Assembly: GCF_900130075.1 (NCBI RefSeq)
Contig: NZ_LT671418.1
Span: 2,046,001 to 2,110,000 of the forward strand
DNA length: 64,000 nt
Reading direction: 5' to 3'
From: Herminiimonas arsenitoxidans
GTDB lineage: Bacteria; Pseudomonadota; Gammaproteobacteria; Burkholderiales; Burkholderiaceae_D
In this document: positions 30,335 to 39,957 of the stretch, piece by piece
Layout: each line of letters starts with the position of its first letter
Numbering within the stretch: the stretch's first letter is position 1
Position numbers and translations under genes: made by a program
The notes under the pieces: generated by a model
What the model saw: only the letters and a program-made list of their open reading frames with translations
Told to the model about the DNA's origin: nothing
The model's database searches: none

Positions 30335-33088
30335 TTAATGCGCTTCATCCCAATTCTTGCCAAGACCGACTTCAGCAATCAGAGGCACCTTCAACTCGGC
30401 AACATTACGCATCAGTTCCGGCAGTTTCTCACGTACCAGCGCCAACTCTGCTTCCGGCACTTCCAGCACTAATTCATCGTGTACCTGCATGATCATTTTC
30501 GACTGCAGTTTTTCCGTTTCCAGCCAACCTTGCACGGCTATCATCGCGAGCTTGATCAAATCAGCCGCAGTGCCTTGCATAGGCGCGTTAATCGCTGCAC
30601 GTTCAGCACCTTGGCGACGTGGGCCATTCGGCGAATTAATTTCTGGCAGCCACAAGCGGCGACCAAAAACAGTTTGCACATAACCGCGTGCTTTTGCTTC
30701 CAGTCGCGTTTCATCCATATAGCGCTTCACACCGGCGAAACGATAAAAGTATTTCTCGATATAGCTTTGCGCCGCCGCACGTTCAATACCCAGATTACCA
30801 GCCAAGCCGAATGCGCTCATACCGTAGATCAAACCGAAGTTAATCACCTTCGCATAACGACGCTGTTCACTGTCAACATCTGCGCGTTCAACACCGAAAA
30901 TTTCTGCGGCAGTCGCACGGTGAATATCTTCGCCTTCGGCAAAGGCACGCAACATGTTTTCGTCGCCAGAGATATGTGCCATGATGCGCAACTCGATTTG
31001 CGAATAATCGGCAGAGACAATTACGCTGCCCGGTGGCGCAATGAAGGCTTCGCGTATGCGGCGACCTTCTGCATTACGGATAGGAATATTCTGCAGATTC
31101 GGATCGTTGGATGAAAGTCGTCCGGTCACTGCCACTGCTTGTGCATAATTGGTATGCACGCGACCAGTTGTTGGATCTATCATCTTCGGCAACTTATCGG
31201 TGTAAGTCGATTTCAGCTTCGCCAAACCGCGATATTCAAGCAGTACTTTCGGCAACGGATAATCTTCTGCCAGTTTTTGCAGTACTTCTTCGTCGGTGGA
31301 AGGCGAGCCGGATGGTGTCTTCTTGACGACAGGCAGCTTCAATTTTTCAAAGAAAATTTCACCGATTTGTTTCGGCGAATTCAGATTGAAAGGTTGGCCT
31401 GCCAATTCATACGCGCTCTGCTCTATCTCCAGCATGCGTTTACCTAGCTCATTCGATTGCTTGGCCAACAAATCAGGATCGATCAGCACGCCGTTGCGTT
31501 CTATCTTCTGCAATACCACTGCAGTCGGCAATTCAATTTTTTCATAAACAAAGGTCAGGCCTTTATCACCCGCCACTTGCGGCCACATGCGTTGGTGCAG
31601 TTGCAGCGTGATGTCTGCGTCTTCTGCTGCATACTCTGTTGCACGAGCGATCTCGACTTCATCGAAACCAATTTGCGATGCGCCCTTGCCACACACTTCC
31701 TGGAAGCTGATGGTTTTGCGATTCAAATGACGCAAGGCCAAACTATCCATATCGTGACTGCGATGCGATTCAAACACATAGGATTCAAGCATGGTGTCGT
31801 GCACGATGCCACGCAGATTGACGCCCTGATTGGCGAAAATATGGCTATCGTATTTCAGGTTTTGTCCGACTTTCGGCTTGTTGTCATCTTCCAGCCATGC
31901 CTTCATTTTTGTCAGCACCAACTCGCGCGACAACTGTTGTGGCGCATCTTGATAATGGTGTGCAACCGGAATGTAGGCAGCGACACCAGGTTCGCAACAC
32001 AAGGAGATACCAACAAGTTTTGCCTGCATCGGAATCAACGAAGTGGTTTCTGTATCGATAGATGTCAGCGTGGCTACATCGATTTTTTTCAACCAACGAT
32101 CCAGCTCTGCTTCGGTCAAGATCGTTTCGTAATGTTTTTCTACTTCCGGCGCTTCATCGGCAAACAATGCACCTTGTGGCGCAGTCGCTGCATCTGACGT
32201 TTCCGCTTTCTCGGATGCTTCCGGCTTGTCACTCAACTCACGCAACCAGGTTTTGAAACCGTTGCGCGTGAAGAAGTCGACCATTGCATCTTTATCTTCC
32301 GGTTGTTGCGTCAACGATTCCGTGATCGACTTCATGTGTTCAGACAAATCACAATCCGTTTTAACGGTGATCAAGGTCTTGGCTTGCGGCAGCCAGTCGA
32401 GTGCGCGTCGCAAGTTCTCGCCGACCGCGCCTTTGATTTCTGCTGCGTGTTCAACGATACCGTCCAGCGTGCCGTATTGCGTCAACCATTTCACTGCGGT
32501 TTTGGGTCCGACTTTATCGACGCCCGGTACGTTATCGACGGTGTCGCCTATCAGGGTCAGATAATCAATGATGCGTTCAGGCGGCACACCGAATTTGGCG
32601 ATGACGCCGTCGCGGTCCAGCTTTTCATTGCTCATCGTATTGATCAGCGTGACGTGATCATTAACCAGTTGCGCCAGATCCTTGTCGCCGGTCGATACCA
32701 CAGCATCCATACCGTGCTTGACCGCTTCAACTGCCAGCGTGCCTATGACGTCATCCGCTTCGATTCCCTCCACCATCAAGATAGGCCAGCCCATCGCGCG
32801 TACTGCTTCGTGGATAGGCTCGATTTGCTTGACCAGATCATCCGGCATGGAGGCGCGTTGCGCCTTGTATTCGGCATACAGATCGTCGCGGAAAGTTTTT
32901 CCTTTGGCATCAAACACGCAAGCCATGTAATCCGCTGTCGGATAATCCTTACGCAGACGACGCAGCATATTGATCATGCCGTAGATGGCACCGGTCGGCG
33001 CGCCATTCGGCCCGCGTAAATCCGGCATCGCATGAAATGCGCGATATAGATAACTGGAACCATCAACTAACAACAGGGTTTTATTCAT
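30335..33088 (-). CDS. polA: DNA polymerase I
   Basis: A 917-residue polymerase with all three domains. The 5'-nuclease domain is about residues 1-290 (DGSSYLYRAFHA, GIEADDVIGT, STGDKDLAQLV, GDTVDNVPG). The 3'-5' exonuclease domain keeps the metal ligands Asp345 and Glu347 (SIDTETTS), so proofreading should be active. The polymerase domain has SADYSQIELRI, the O-helix region RRYAKVINFGLIYGMSA and MQVHDELVLEV. It fills gaps in repair and processes Okazaki fragments. It is divergent from the DUF2782 gene, a conserved pairing. Confidence 0.98.
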   Translation of the reverse strand: MNKTLLLVDGSSYLYRAFHAMPDLRGPNGAPTGAIYGMINMLRRLRKDYPTADYMACVFDAKGKTFRDDLYAEYKAQRASMPDDLVKQIEPIHEAVRAMGWPILMVEGIEADDVIGTLAVEAVKHGMDAVVSTGDKDLAQLVNDHVTLINTMSNEKLDRDGVIAKFGVPPERIIDYLTLIGDTVDNVPGVDKVGPKTAVKWLTQYGTLDGIVEHAAEIKGAVGENLRRALDWLPQAKTLITVKTDCDLSEHMKSITESLTQQPEDKDAMVDFFTRNGFKTWLRELSDKPEASEKAETSDAATAPQGALFADEAPEVEKHYETILTEAELDRWLKKIDVATLTSIDTETTSLIPMQAKLVGISLCCEPGVAAYIPVAHHYQDAPQQLSRELVLTKMKAWLEDDNKPKVGQNLKYDSHIFANQGVNLRGIVHDTMLESYVFESHRSHDMDSLALRHLNRKTISFQEVCGKGASQIGFDEVEIARATEYAAEDADITLQLHQRMWPQVAGDKGLTFVYEKIELPTAVVLQKIERNGVLIDPDLLAKQSNELGKRMLEIEQSAYELAGQPFNLNSPKQIGEIFFEKLKLPVVKKTPSGSPSTDEEVLQKLAEDYPLPKVLLEYRGLAKLKSTYTDKLPKMIDPTTGRVHTNYAQAVAVTGRLSSNDPNLQNIPIRNAEGRRIREAFIAPPGSVIVSADYSQIELRIMAHISGDENMLRAFAEGEDIHRATAAEIFGVERADVDSEQRRYAKVINFGLIYGMSAFGLAGNLGIERAAAQSYIEKYFYRFAGVKRYMDETRLEAKARGYVQTVFGRRLWLPEINSPNGPRRQGAERAAINAPMQGTAADLIKLAMIAVQGWLETEKLQSKMIMQVHDELVLEVPEAELALVREKLPELMRNVAELKVPLIAEVGLGKNWDEAH

Positions 33089-33371
33089 AGGGATTCAGTA
33101 AGAAAAACGGGCGGCGACTACAGAGTCTTGTGTAAAGCGCACCATGCACGTCATGCAGCATGGAAAATGGCTACGATTATGGCAGAGTTTGCGTTGCCGA
33201 ATCACTCAGCTTCACCTCTTGCGCCGCACCATGAGCACTCGCTTTGCCTGTGAAAACTGTGCCCACAGAGCGTTTGGTAACAAAATGAACTATTTTCGGC
33301 AGGGTTTGGCCTGTTTGTTACAATGAACCATCTTGCTACATTTCCTTTCAACGACGGCTCATTCATACATT

Positions 33372-33767
33372 ATGCGCACATCCAAATTCTGGTCACTTAT
33401 TACGATTTCCGCCGCGGTTATCGCTACGCCTATGGTTGTGAATGCACAATCCAATGACGTTGCACCACCACCGCCACAAATGCAGCGCCTGGAAGAAGGC
33501 GAAGCGCCTGCGGTGACAATTCGTCAACCGGATACCAAAGAAAAAATTACCGAGAAAAAATCTCAAGGCCGTGTAACTGAAGTCAAAGTACAAACCGGCA
33601 GAACCACGTATTACGCACACCCTAACGATCCGGCCGGCAGCGCCATGCGCGGCGACGGACAAAGCGACACTACGCGTCCTGTGCAGTTCCAGATCGGCGA
33701 GTTCGGACCACCAAAAAGCCAGCCGGTTCCAGAACCTGTTCAAACACTGCCACCGGCAACAAAGTAA
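33372..33767 (+). CDS. DUF2782 exported protein
   Basis: A 131-residue small secreted protein of unknown function. The ATG at 33372 (MRTSKFWS) starts a signal peptide of about 24 residues ending VVNA-QS. A proline-rich segment follows, then the domain with EEGEAPAVTIRQPD, KITEKKSQGRVTEVKVQTGRTTYYAHPND and PVQFQIGEFG. Betaproteobacteria commonly keep this gene between polA and thrB. The fold and partner are not known to me. Confidence 0.8.
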   Translation: MRTSKFWSLITISAAVIATPMVVNAQSNDVAPPPPQMQRLEEGEAPAVTIRQPDTKEKITEKKSQGRVTEVKVQTGRTTYYAHPNDPAGSAMRGDGQSDTTRPVQFQIGEFGPPKSQPVPEPVQTLPPATK

Positions 33768-33800
33768 GCGACACCGATTTCAGTTGTAAAGCTCCTGCTC

Positions 33801-33838
33801 AATAACGCACCCCGGTGCGTTATTTTTTGTTTTTTTGA
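33801..33838 (+). terminator. Rho-independent terminator after the DUF2782 gene
   Basis: A 10-bp stem AATAACGCAC/GTGCGTTATT (33801-33810 and 33815-33824) with a CCCG loop runs into two T-runs. It ends the DUF2782 transcript 28 bases before thrB, so thrB needs its own promoter or readthrough. Confidence 0.9.
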
Positions 33839-33865
33839 TGACACGTATTTCTTTCTAATTTCCTC

Positions 33866-34834
33866 ATGGCAGTATTTACTCCGGTCAGCCTGGATGACCT
33901 CTCGCAATGGATCACACAATTCGATCTGGGCAAAGCGCTCTCGATCAAAGGGATTCCTTCCGGCATAGAAAACACCAATTTCTTCATCACGACTGAGTTC
34001 GGCGAATATGTATTGACGATATTCGAGAAGCTCACGTTCGAGCAATTGCCGTTTTATTTGAACCTGATGCGCCATCTGGCTGAACGTGGTGTGTTGGTGC
34101 CAGCGCCGATTGCGACGCACGAAGGTGCATTGATCAATGCACTGCATGGCAAACCAGCAGCGATAGTCAGCAAGCTGGAAGGTCAATCTCAATTAGAACC
34201 GCAAGCCGTACATTGCGCAGCAGTGGGCGCGATGCTGGCACGCATGCATGTGGCGGCAGAGAATTTCACGATTCACCAGCCGAATCTGCGCGGCATTACC
34301 TGGTGGAATGAAACAGCACCGGTCGTCATGCCGTATCTGTCCGATAGCAATAAGCAACTATTGGCAGAGGAAATGACTTTCCAGAACGATTTCGCCGCAT
34401 CGGATACGTATCGCCTATTGCAGAACGGCCCGATACACGCCGATCTGTTCCGCAATAATGTGATGTTCAACGGCGACCATTTAACTGGCTTCTTTGATTT
34501 CTATTTTGCCGGTTGCGACACATGGTTGTTCGACGTTGCCGTTACCGTCAATGACTGGTGTATTGATCTGGAAAGCGGAGAGCTGGATCAAGCGCGCGTA
34601 CGCGCAATGCTGGACGCCTATCATCATGTGCGTCCATTTACGGCGGCAGAACAACTTGCATGGCAAGCCATGTTGCGCGCAAGTGCCTTGCGCTTCTGGT
34701 TGTCGCGCTTATACGACTTCCATTTGCCGCGCGATGCAGAAATGCTGACACCACACGATCCGGTACACTTTGAACGTATTCTGCGTTTGCGTATCGAACA
34801 AGCAACTCCCCCTCTTTTTACTTCGGCTGGATGA
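33866..34834 (+). CDS. thrB: Homoserine kinase, phosphotransferase-fold type
   Basis: A 322-residue homoserine kinase of the ThrB2/aminoglycoside-phosphotransferase type, not the GHMP type of E. coli. It begins [16 protein letters not shown]. The nucleotide-binding loop region GIENTNFFI, the catalytic [11 protein letters not shown] and the metal-binding DFYFAG are present. It phosphorylates homoserine for threonine synthesis. The stop overlaps the next gene by four bases (ATGA). Confidence 0.93.
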   Translation: MAVFTPVSLDDLSQWITQFDLGKALSIKGIPSGIENTNFFITTEFGEYVLTIFEKLTFEQLPFYLNLMRHLAERGVLVPAPIATHEGALINALHGKPAAIVSKLEGQSQLEPQAVHCAAVGAMLARMHVAAENFTIHQPNLRGITWWNETAPVVMPYLSDSNKQLLAEEMTFQNDFAASDTYRLLQNGPIHADLFRNNVMFNGDHLTGFFDFYFAGCDTWLFDVAVTVNDWCIDLESGELDQARVRAMLDAYHHVRPFTAAEQLAWQAMLRASALRFWLSRLYDFHLPRDAEMLTPHDPVHFERILRLRIEQATPPLFTSAG

Positions 34835-35607
34835 TGGACAAACTCCCTGCAATAACCGGTTGGCTCTGGGTCAAAGAAGGCTTCGCCATCTTCCGCAAGC
34901 AACCGGCTGAATTATCGACACTCTTTTTCGGCTATATGTTCTTGATGCTGGCGGTCGGCATCATCCCTGTCATCGGCCAATTGCTGCCGCTGATTTTGAT
35001 TCCGCTGTTCTCGATGACTTTCATGCATGCATGCGTACATGTGACGACTGAGAAGCGCGTGTATCCCAATTTATTACTGGTCGGTTTTCGTTCGCCGGCA
35101 GTACGTACCTTGATCAAGCTGGGTACTTTGTATCTGGTCGCAGCGATCGTTGCAGTTGGTGCGTCCAGCTTGGTGGATGGTGGCGTGTTCTGGCAGGCGA
35201 TTACCGGCCAAATCACATTGGATGCGGAAACTGTGCGTGACTCCAATATGACGATGGCGATGTTGTTTGCTGCTGCGGTATATACGCCGGCAGCGATGGC
35301 ATTCTGGTTTGCTGCACCGTTGATCGCGTGGCAAGGCATGGGCGTAGGCAAGGCGATTTTTTACAGCTTCTTCGCTGTACGCCGCGCTGGCAAAGCCTTC
35401 CTGATTTACGGTTTGGCCTGGGTGACTATCGGCATGATTTTGCCTGTCATCGTGAGTTCTATTCTGGGGATGATATTGAATTCGGCAACGGCTTCTATCT
35501 TCATACTGCTGCCGATGTCGCTGGTACTGACAGTGATTATGTACTGCTCGTTTTATCCAACTTACACACATCTATTCGGCAATCCGCCGGACGAACTGCC
35601 TTCCTGA
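34831..35607 (+). CDS. BPSS1780-family membrane protein
   Basis: A 258-residue integral membrane protein with about six hydrophobic segments. It opens [25 protein letters not shown], the pattern of the BPSS1780 family named from Burkholderia pseudomallei; the function is unknown. It is translationally coupled to thrB and convergent with uvrD. Two adjacent ATG codons make the start ambiguous by one residue. Conserved placement after thrB in the group suggests a housekeeping envelope role, but nothing in the sequence defines it. Confidence 0.8.
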   Translation: MMDKLPAITGWLWVKEGFAIFRKQPAELSTLFFGYMFLMLAVGIIPVIGQLLPLILIPLFSMTFMHACVHVTTEKRVYPNLLLVGFRSPAVRTLIKLGTLYLVAAIVAVGASSLVDGGVFWQAITGQITLDAETVRDSNMTMAMLFAAAVYTPAAMAFWFAAPLIAWQGMGVGKAIFYSFFAVRRAGKAFLIYGLAWVTIGMILPVIVSSILGMILNSATASIFILLPMSLVLTVIMYCSFYPTYTHLFGNPPDELPS

Positions 35608-35614
35608 TCACGAT

Positions 35615-35644
35615 GAAGCAAGCGCATCTGATTGCGCTTGCTTC
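35615..35644. terminator. Hairpin between convergent BPSS1780 gene and uvrD
   Basis: A perfect 12-bp stem GAAGCAAGCGCA/TGCGCTTGCTTC with a 6-base loop separates two converging genes. No T-run follows on either strand, so it may rely on Rho or act as a 3' border. Confidence 0.55.
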
Positions 35645-35657
35645 ACTCTTCACATCG

Positions 35658-37943
35658 TCAGCCCGCTACCTTGTCGAGCTTGGCGATACTCAAATCCAAT
35701 AGTTTCATTCCGTGCTTACCGAAGTTGATATGTGCACGCGCGCTGCCGCCACTGCCTTCGATATTCACGATCACACCTTCACCGAACTTGCCATGCGCGA
35801 CTGATTCACCGATGCGCCAGCCGATATCCGTCTTGGCCATGTTTTGCGCAATCTTGTTGCTACCAGCTCCCAACGCATCTTCCCAAGCTGCTTTCGGGTG
35901 TGGCGTCCAGTGATGTTGCGGTTGTACTTTCGGCGATAACCATTTCAGAGAATCTTCCGGCATCTCGTCAAAGAAACGCGACTTCAAATTGAAGCGCATC
36001 TGACCGTGCAACATCCTTGTTTGCGAAAAACTGATGTACAAGCGACGCTTGGCACGTGTAATCGCGACATACATCAAACGACGCTCTTCCTCGACGCCGC
36101 CTTCTTCTTTCTGTGAGTTCTCGTGCGGGAACAAACCCTCTTCCAGACCGGTAATAAACACCGCGTCGAACTCCAAACCTTTAGCCGAATGCACTGTCAT
36201 CAATTGCAAGGCATCCTGTCCTGCTTGCGCCTGATTGTCGCCCGCTTCCAGCGATGCATGCGACAAGAAGGCGGACAAAGGCGACATCACAGCCGGCAAC
36301 GGCGCATCAGCATCCAGCACTTCTATGCCATCTTGCGTGACGATCGCAGGACCGGCCATCTGCTGACTGGTTGGTCCCATCAATGCCGGCGCATCATGAC
36401 CGAAACCTTCTTCGGATACAAACAGAGTTGCAGCACTAACCACTTGCTCCAAGTTCTCTATGCGGTCCGCGCCTTCTTTTTCATTCTGATAATGCGTGAT
36501 CAAGCCGCTGGCATCGATCACCACTTGCACCATTTCCGGCAGCGGTAAATTCTGCGTTTCGAAACGCGCTGCTTCTATCAATTTAATGAAAGCACCCAGC
36601 GAGGTACCCGCTTTACCTGCGACATAAGGCACAGCCGCGTATAGAGAAATACCGTACTGTTTGGCCGCATCCTGCAATTGCTCCAACGAGCGTGCGCCTA
36701 TGCCGCGCGTCGGGAAATTCACCACGCGCAGGAAAGCAGAATCGTTGTGCGGGTTGTCCATCAATTGCAAATAAGCGATCGCATGCTTGACCTCAGCACG
36801 CTCAAAGAAACGCTGGCCGCCGTACACGCGATATGGAATGCCGGAAGAGAACAGTGCATGCTCAATCACACGTGACTGTGCATTCGAGCGATACAGCACC
36901 GCGATATCGCTACGTGCCGCACCTTCTGCGATCAGACTCTTGGTCTCTTCGATAATCCACTGTGCTTCCTGCAAATCGCTGGTGGCCTCATAGATGCGCA
37001 CCAGTTCACCATGGCCGGCATCAGTGTGCAAATTTTTACCAAGGCGTTTGGTGTTATTTGCGATCAGCGTATTCGCAGTGTCAAGTATGTGACCGTGCGA
37101 GCGATAGTTCTGCTCCAGCTTGATCAGATTCTCAACTTTGAATTCACGCTCGAAGGCACTCATATTGCCGACGTTGGCACCACGGAAAGCATAAATACTT
37201 TGATCGTCATCACCAACGGCAAACACGGCACCCTGCGTACCGGCCATCATCTTCAACCAGTTGTATTGCAGATCATTGGTGTCTTGAAATTCATCAACCA
37301 GAATGTGGCGAAAGCGCGATTGATAATGTTCACGCAGTGGTTGATTGCGACTCAATAATTCGTAGGTACGCAATAACAGTTCGGCAAAATCAACTACCCC
37401 TTCACGCTGGCATTGCTGATCGTAGATGTCGTACAACTCAACCATCTTGCGGTTGTAGTCATCGAAGGCTTCCACCGCACTGGCGCGCAAACCCTGATCC
37501 TTCGCACTATTAATGAAGTACATCAAATTGCGCGGCGGATATTTCTCGTCATCGATGTTGTTCGCCTTGAGCAAACGTTTGATCATCGATAACTGATCCT
37601 GCGAATCGAGGATCTGGAAAGTCTGCGGCAAGGCGGCATCACGATAATGCGCACGCAACAAGCGGTTACACAATCCGTGGAAGGTGCCTATCCACATGCC
37701 GCGCGTATTGATAGGCATCATCGCCGACAGGCGCGTCATCATTTCCTTCGCGGCCTTGTTGGTAAAGGTCACCGCGAGTATGCCCGCAGGCGAGACCTGA
37801 CCGGTCTGGATCAGCCAGGCGATGCGCGTAGTCAGAACACGAGTTTTGCCGGAACCGGCACCTGCCAGAATTAATGCAGGCTGTGCGGGTAAGGTGACAG
37901 CGGCGAGTTGTTCGGGATTGAGATTGTGAAGAAGATTTTGCAT
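35658..37943 (-). CDS. uvrD: DNA helicase II (UvrD)
   Basis: A 761-residue superfamily 1 helicase for mismatch and excision repair. Walker A GAGSGKT is at residues 28-34, and VDEFQDTND is the Walker B motif. VGDDDQSIYAFRGA, LEQNYRSHG, TVHSAKGLEFDAVFITGLEEG and YVAITRAKRRL are in order. The C-terminus keeps a short Tudor-like RNA-polymerase-binding segment (GEGVIVNIEGSG...HINFGKHGMKLLDL). The start at 37943 is fixed: the codon just before it in frame is a TAG stop. No Shine-Dalgarno is present. Confidence 0.97.
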   Translation of the reverse strand: MQNLLHNLNPEQLAAVTLPAQPALILAGAGSGKTRVLTTRIAWLIQTGQVSPAGILAVTFTNKAAKEMMTRLSAMMPINTRGMWIGTFHGLCNRLLRAHYRDAALPQTFQILDSQDQLSMIKRLLKANNIDDEKYPPRNLMYFINSAKDQGLRASAVEAFDDYNRKMVELYDIYDQQCQREGVVDFAELLLRTYELLSRNQPLREHYQSRFRHILVDEFQDTNDLQYNWLKMMAGTQGAVFAVGDDDQSIYAFRGANVGNMSAFEREFKVENLIKLEQNYRSHGHILDTANTLIANNTKRLGKNLHTDAGHGELVRIYEATSDLQEAQWIIEETKSLIAEGAARSDIAVLYRSNAQSRVIEHALFSSGIPYRVYGGQRFFERAEVKHAIAYLQLMDNPHNDSAFLRVVNFPTRGIGARSLEQLQDAAKQYGISLYAAVPYVAGKAGTSLGAFIKLIEAARFETQNLPLPEMVQVVIDASGLITHYQNEKEGADRIENLEQVVSAATLFVSEEGFGHDAPALMGPTSQQMAGPAIVTQDGIEVLDADAPLPAVMSPLSAFLSHASLEAGDNQAQAGQDALQLMTVHSAKGLEFDAVFITGLEEGLFPHENSQKEEGGVEEERRLMYVAITRAKRRLYISFSQTRMLHGQMRFNLKSRFFDEMPEDSLKWLSPKVQPQHHWTPHPKAAWEDALGAGSNKIAQNMAKTDIGWRIGESVAHGKFGEGVIVNIEGSGGSARAHINFGKHGMKLLDLSIAKLDKVAG

Positions 37944-37949
37944 CTATCG

Positions 37950-37980
37950 ATTATAGCCGTGACGGCTAGCGGCATGCCGC
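37950..37980 (-). promoter_or_regulatory. uvrD -10 box with two abutting palindromes
   Basis: On the minus strand a perfect TATAAT (37950-37955) ends six bases before the uvrD ATG, so transcription would start at or next to the start codon. Directly upstream are two perfect palindromes, TAGCCGT-G-ACGGCTA (37954-37968) and GCGGCATGCCGC (37969-37980). They cover the spacer and expected -35 region. No -35 consensus and no CTGT-N8-ACAG SOS box are seen. Confidence 0.5.
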
Positions 37981-38076
37981 TGATTACGCGTCTCTTGCTC
38001 TGCGGCATGCGATACGAAGCAAATAAATGGATGGTTTTTAGACAGTTATCTTGCCAGACTAAAAACAGAAGACTGT

Positions 38077-38106
38077 ATCGGTGCGCACTTGCTGCTGCGC
38101 ACCGAT
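38077..38106 (-). terminator. Terminator-like hairpin after thiE
   Basis: An 11-bp perfect stem ATCGGTGCGCA/TGCGCACCGAT with an 8-base loop lies 12 bases past the thiE stop. On the minus strand a small ACAG/CTGT stem and TTTTT follow about 12 bases later. Likely the end of the thiSGE transcript. Confidence 0.6.
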
Positions 38107-38118
38107 CAATGATGCAGA

Positions 38119-38742
38119 TTACTTGGTGAACAAACTGACGAATGCACGTGCCGCCGCTTGCGGATCACCTGCCAGATAGACGCTGCTAATCGCTGCGACC
38201 ATATCCGCGCCATTAGCTACCAGTGGCGCAGAGTTTTCTTTCGTCATGCCGCCGATGACACAGCTAGGCACCTTGCCTTGTGCTTTCCAGTCAGTGACGA
38301 TAGTTGCTTCTGTCGTAACCGGATATTTCTTGACCTTGGATGGGTAGAAACCACCGAAAGCCACATAGCTGGCACCAGCCGCTTCTGCTGCATGCGCCAG
38401 TTTCAAGTCACCGTAGCAGGAAGAACCGAGAATTTTGTCTGGGCCTATGAGTGCACGCACTTCAGCCACCGATTTATCGGTACCGCCGACGTGTATGCCG
38501 TCTGCATTGATGCTCATGCACAGATCGATGTGATCGTTGATGATGAATGGGACTTCATAGCTGCGGCACAAAGCCTGCAGGCATTCCGCCTGTTCCTGAC
38601 GCAAGGCTGCATCTGCAGTCTTGTGACGGTATTGCAGCAGGCTGACGCCGCCTTTCAGCGCGAGCTCGGTAATTTCCAGCAATTTGCGAGTGTCATCCCA
38701 GTCTGGAGTGACGAGGTAGAGACCGTGCAGATTAGATTTCAT
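38119..38742 (-). CDS. thiE: Thiamine-phosphate synthase
   Basis: A 207-residue TIM-barrel enzyme coupling HMP diphosphate and thiazole phosphate to thiamine phosphate. Motifs are GLYLVTPDWDD, GGVSLLQYRHK, PFIINDHIDLCMSINADGIHVGGTD, LGSSCYGDLKLAHAAEAAGASYVAFGGFYPS and VIGGMTKENSAPLVANGADMVAAISSVY. It lies 35 bases after thiG in the same direction. Confidence 0.95.
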   Translation of the reverse strand: MKSNLHGLYLVTPDWDDTRKLLEITELALKGGVSLLQYRHKTADAALRQEQAECLQALCRSYEVPFIINDHIDLCMSINADGIHVGGTDKSVAEVRALIGPDKILGSSCYGDLKLAHAAEAAGASYVAFGGFYPSKVKKYPVTTEATIVTDWKAQGKVPSCVIGGMTKENSAPLVANGADMVAAISSVYLAGDPQAAARAFVSLFTK

Positions 38743-38777
38743 ATGTCTTTGCCTTCTTGCTCAACAACTTAAATACG

Positions 38778-39575
38778 TTAAACCACGCGTCCAGCCATCG
38801 GTGACGATGGGGATGCGGCGAATTTACGGGCGATACGACCAGCCAGGTAGGCATTGCGACCTGCATCAATACCGAGTTTCATTGCATGCGCCATACGCAC
38901 CGGATCTTGCGCACCGGCAATCGCGGTATTCATCAAGACGCCATCGCAACCCAATTCCATGGCGATCGCAGCATCGGAAGCAGTGCCTACGCCGGCATCG
39001 ACGATGACCGGGACTTTGCTTTGTTCGATGATGAGCGACAGATTCCATGGATTGAGGATACCCATGCCGGAACCGATCAACGAAGCCAGCGGCATGATGG
39101 CGGCACAGCCAATGTCTTCCAGCATACGAGCTTGTATCGGATCATCGCTGCAGTAGACCATGACGTCAAAACCATCTTTGACCAGCGTTTCGGCTGCTTT
39201 CAGAGTTTCCGGCATGTTCGGGAACAGGGTCTTTTCATCGCCGAGGACTTCGAGTTTGCACAGCTTATGGCCGCCGAGAATTTCACGGCCGAGTTGCAAG
39301 GTGTACACCGCATCAGCAGCGTTGTAGCAACCGGCCGAGTTCGGCAACAAGGTGTATTCAGATGGCGGCAAGACATCGAGCAGGCTCGGTGCATTTGGGT
39401 CCTGGCCGATATTGACGCGACGGATCGCGACGGTGACGATTTGTGCACCGCTTGCTTCGCTGGCGGCGCGGGTTTGTTCGAGGTCTTTGTATTTACCGCT
39501 ACCTACCAACAAGCGGGAGCGATATGTGGTGCCGGCGATTGTCAGTTGATCGTCAGGAAAAAGTGCGCTGGTCAT
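38778..39575 (-). CDS. thiG: Thiazole synthase
   Basis: A 265-residue ThiG that forms the thiazole ring of thiamine with ThiS-thiocarboxylate as sulfur donor. The ATG at 39575 gives [29 protein letters not shown], the usual N-terminus; the longer frame to 39647 is not needed. [40 protein letters not shown] and [35 protein letters not shown] are typical. It sits between thiS and thiE. Confidence 0.96.
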   Translation of the reverse strand: MTSALFPDDQLTIAGTTYRSRLLVGSGKYKDLEQTRAASEASGAQIVTVAIRRVNIGQDPNAPSLLDVLPPSEYTLLPNSAGCYNAADAVYTLQLGREILGGHKLCKLEVLGDEKTLFPNMPETLKAAETLVKDGFDVMVYCSDDPIQARMLEDIGCAAIMPLASLIGSGMGILNPWNLSLIIEQSKVPVIVDAGVGTASDAAIAMELGCDGVLMNTAIAGAQDPVRMAHAMKLGIDAGRNAYLAGRIARKFAASPSSPMAGRVV

Positions 39576-39683
39576 GATGGAGTTCCGGATACGTGGGTGC
39601 AGGATGGAGCAAGCTGCGTGGGAATTAAAGTAAACAATATCAAACACACAAAGCAGCCTGGGCCGCCGGTGTTGAAAAGAGGA

Positions 39684-39887
39684 TCAGCCGCCGCCTATGG
39701 CGCGCACGATATCGATACGGTCAGCCGCTTGCAATTGGCGCTGCGTCCATAGACCGCGCGGGACGATTTCACGGTTAATGGCGACCGCTACGGCTTTACC
39801 GGACAGCGACAATTCCTCTATCAGGTCAGCCACGTTTTGGCCATTCTCAACCTGGCGCATGGCGCCGTTCAATTCGATTTCCAGCAT
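39684..39887 (-). CDS. thiS: Thiazole sulfur carrier protein
   Basis: A 67-residue ubiquitin-like protein starting MLEIELNG and ending with the Gly-Gly(-Gly) tail (RAIGGG) that is adenylated and thiocarboxylated. I chose the ATG at 39887; a GTG one codon upstream is also in frame. First gene of a thiS-thiG-thiE cluster. thiC and thiO, often linked to it in this group, are not in the window. Confidence 0.92.
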   Translation of the reverse strand: MLEIELNGAMRQVENGQNVADLIEELSLSGKAVAVAINREIVPRGLWTQRQLQAADRIDIVRAIGGG

Positions 39888-39957
39888 CACTTCACTCTGT
39901 CACTTCACTATTTTCAATGGTGGCTGCTTGCCGTTGGCACCTTGTCATTTACTCAAG

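Noticed and set aside
37944-38118. SOS (LexA) box controlling uvrD
   Set aside because: No CTGT-N8-ACAG match; the palindromes there are GC-rich and of different sequence.
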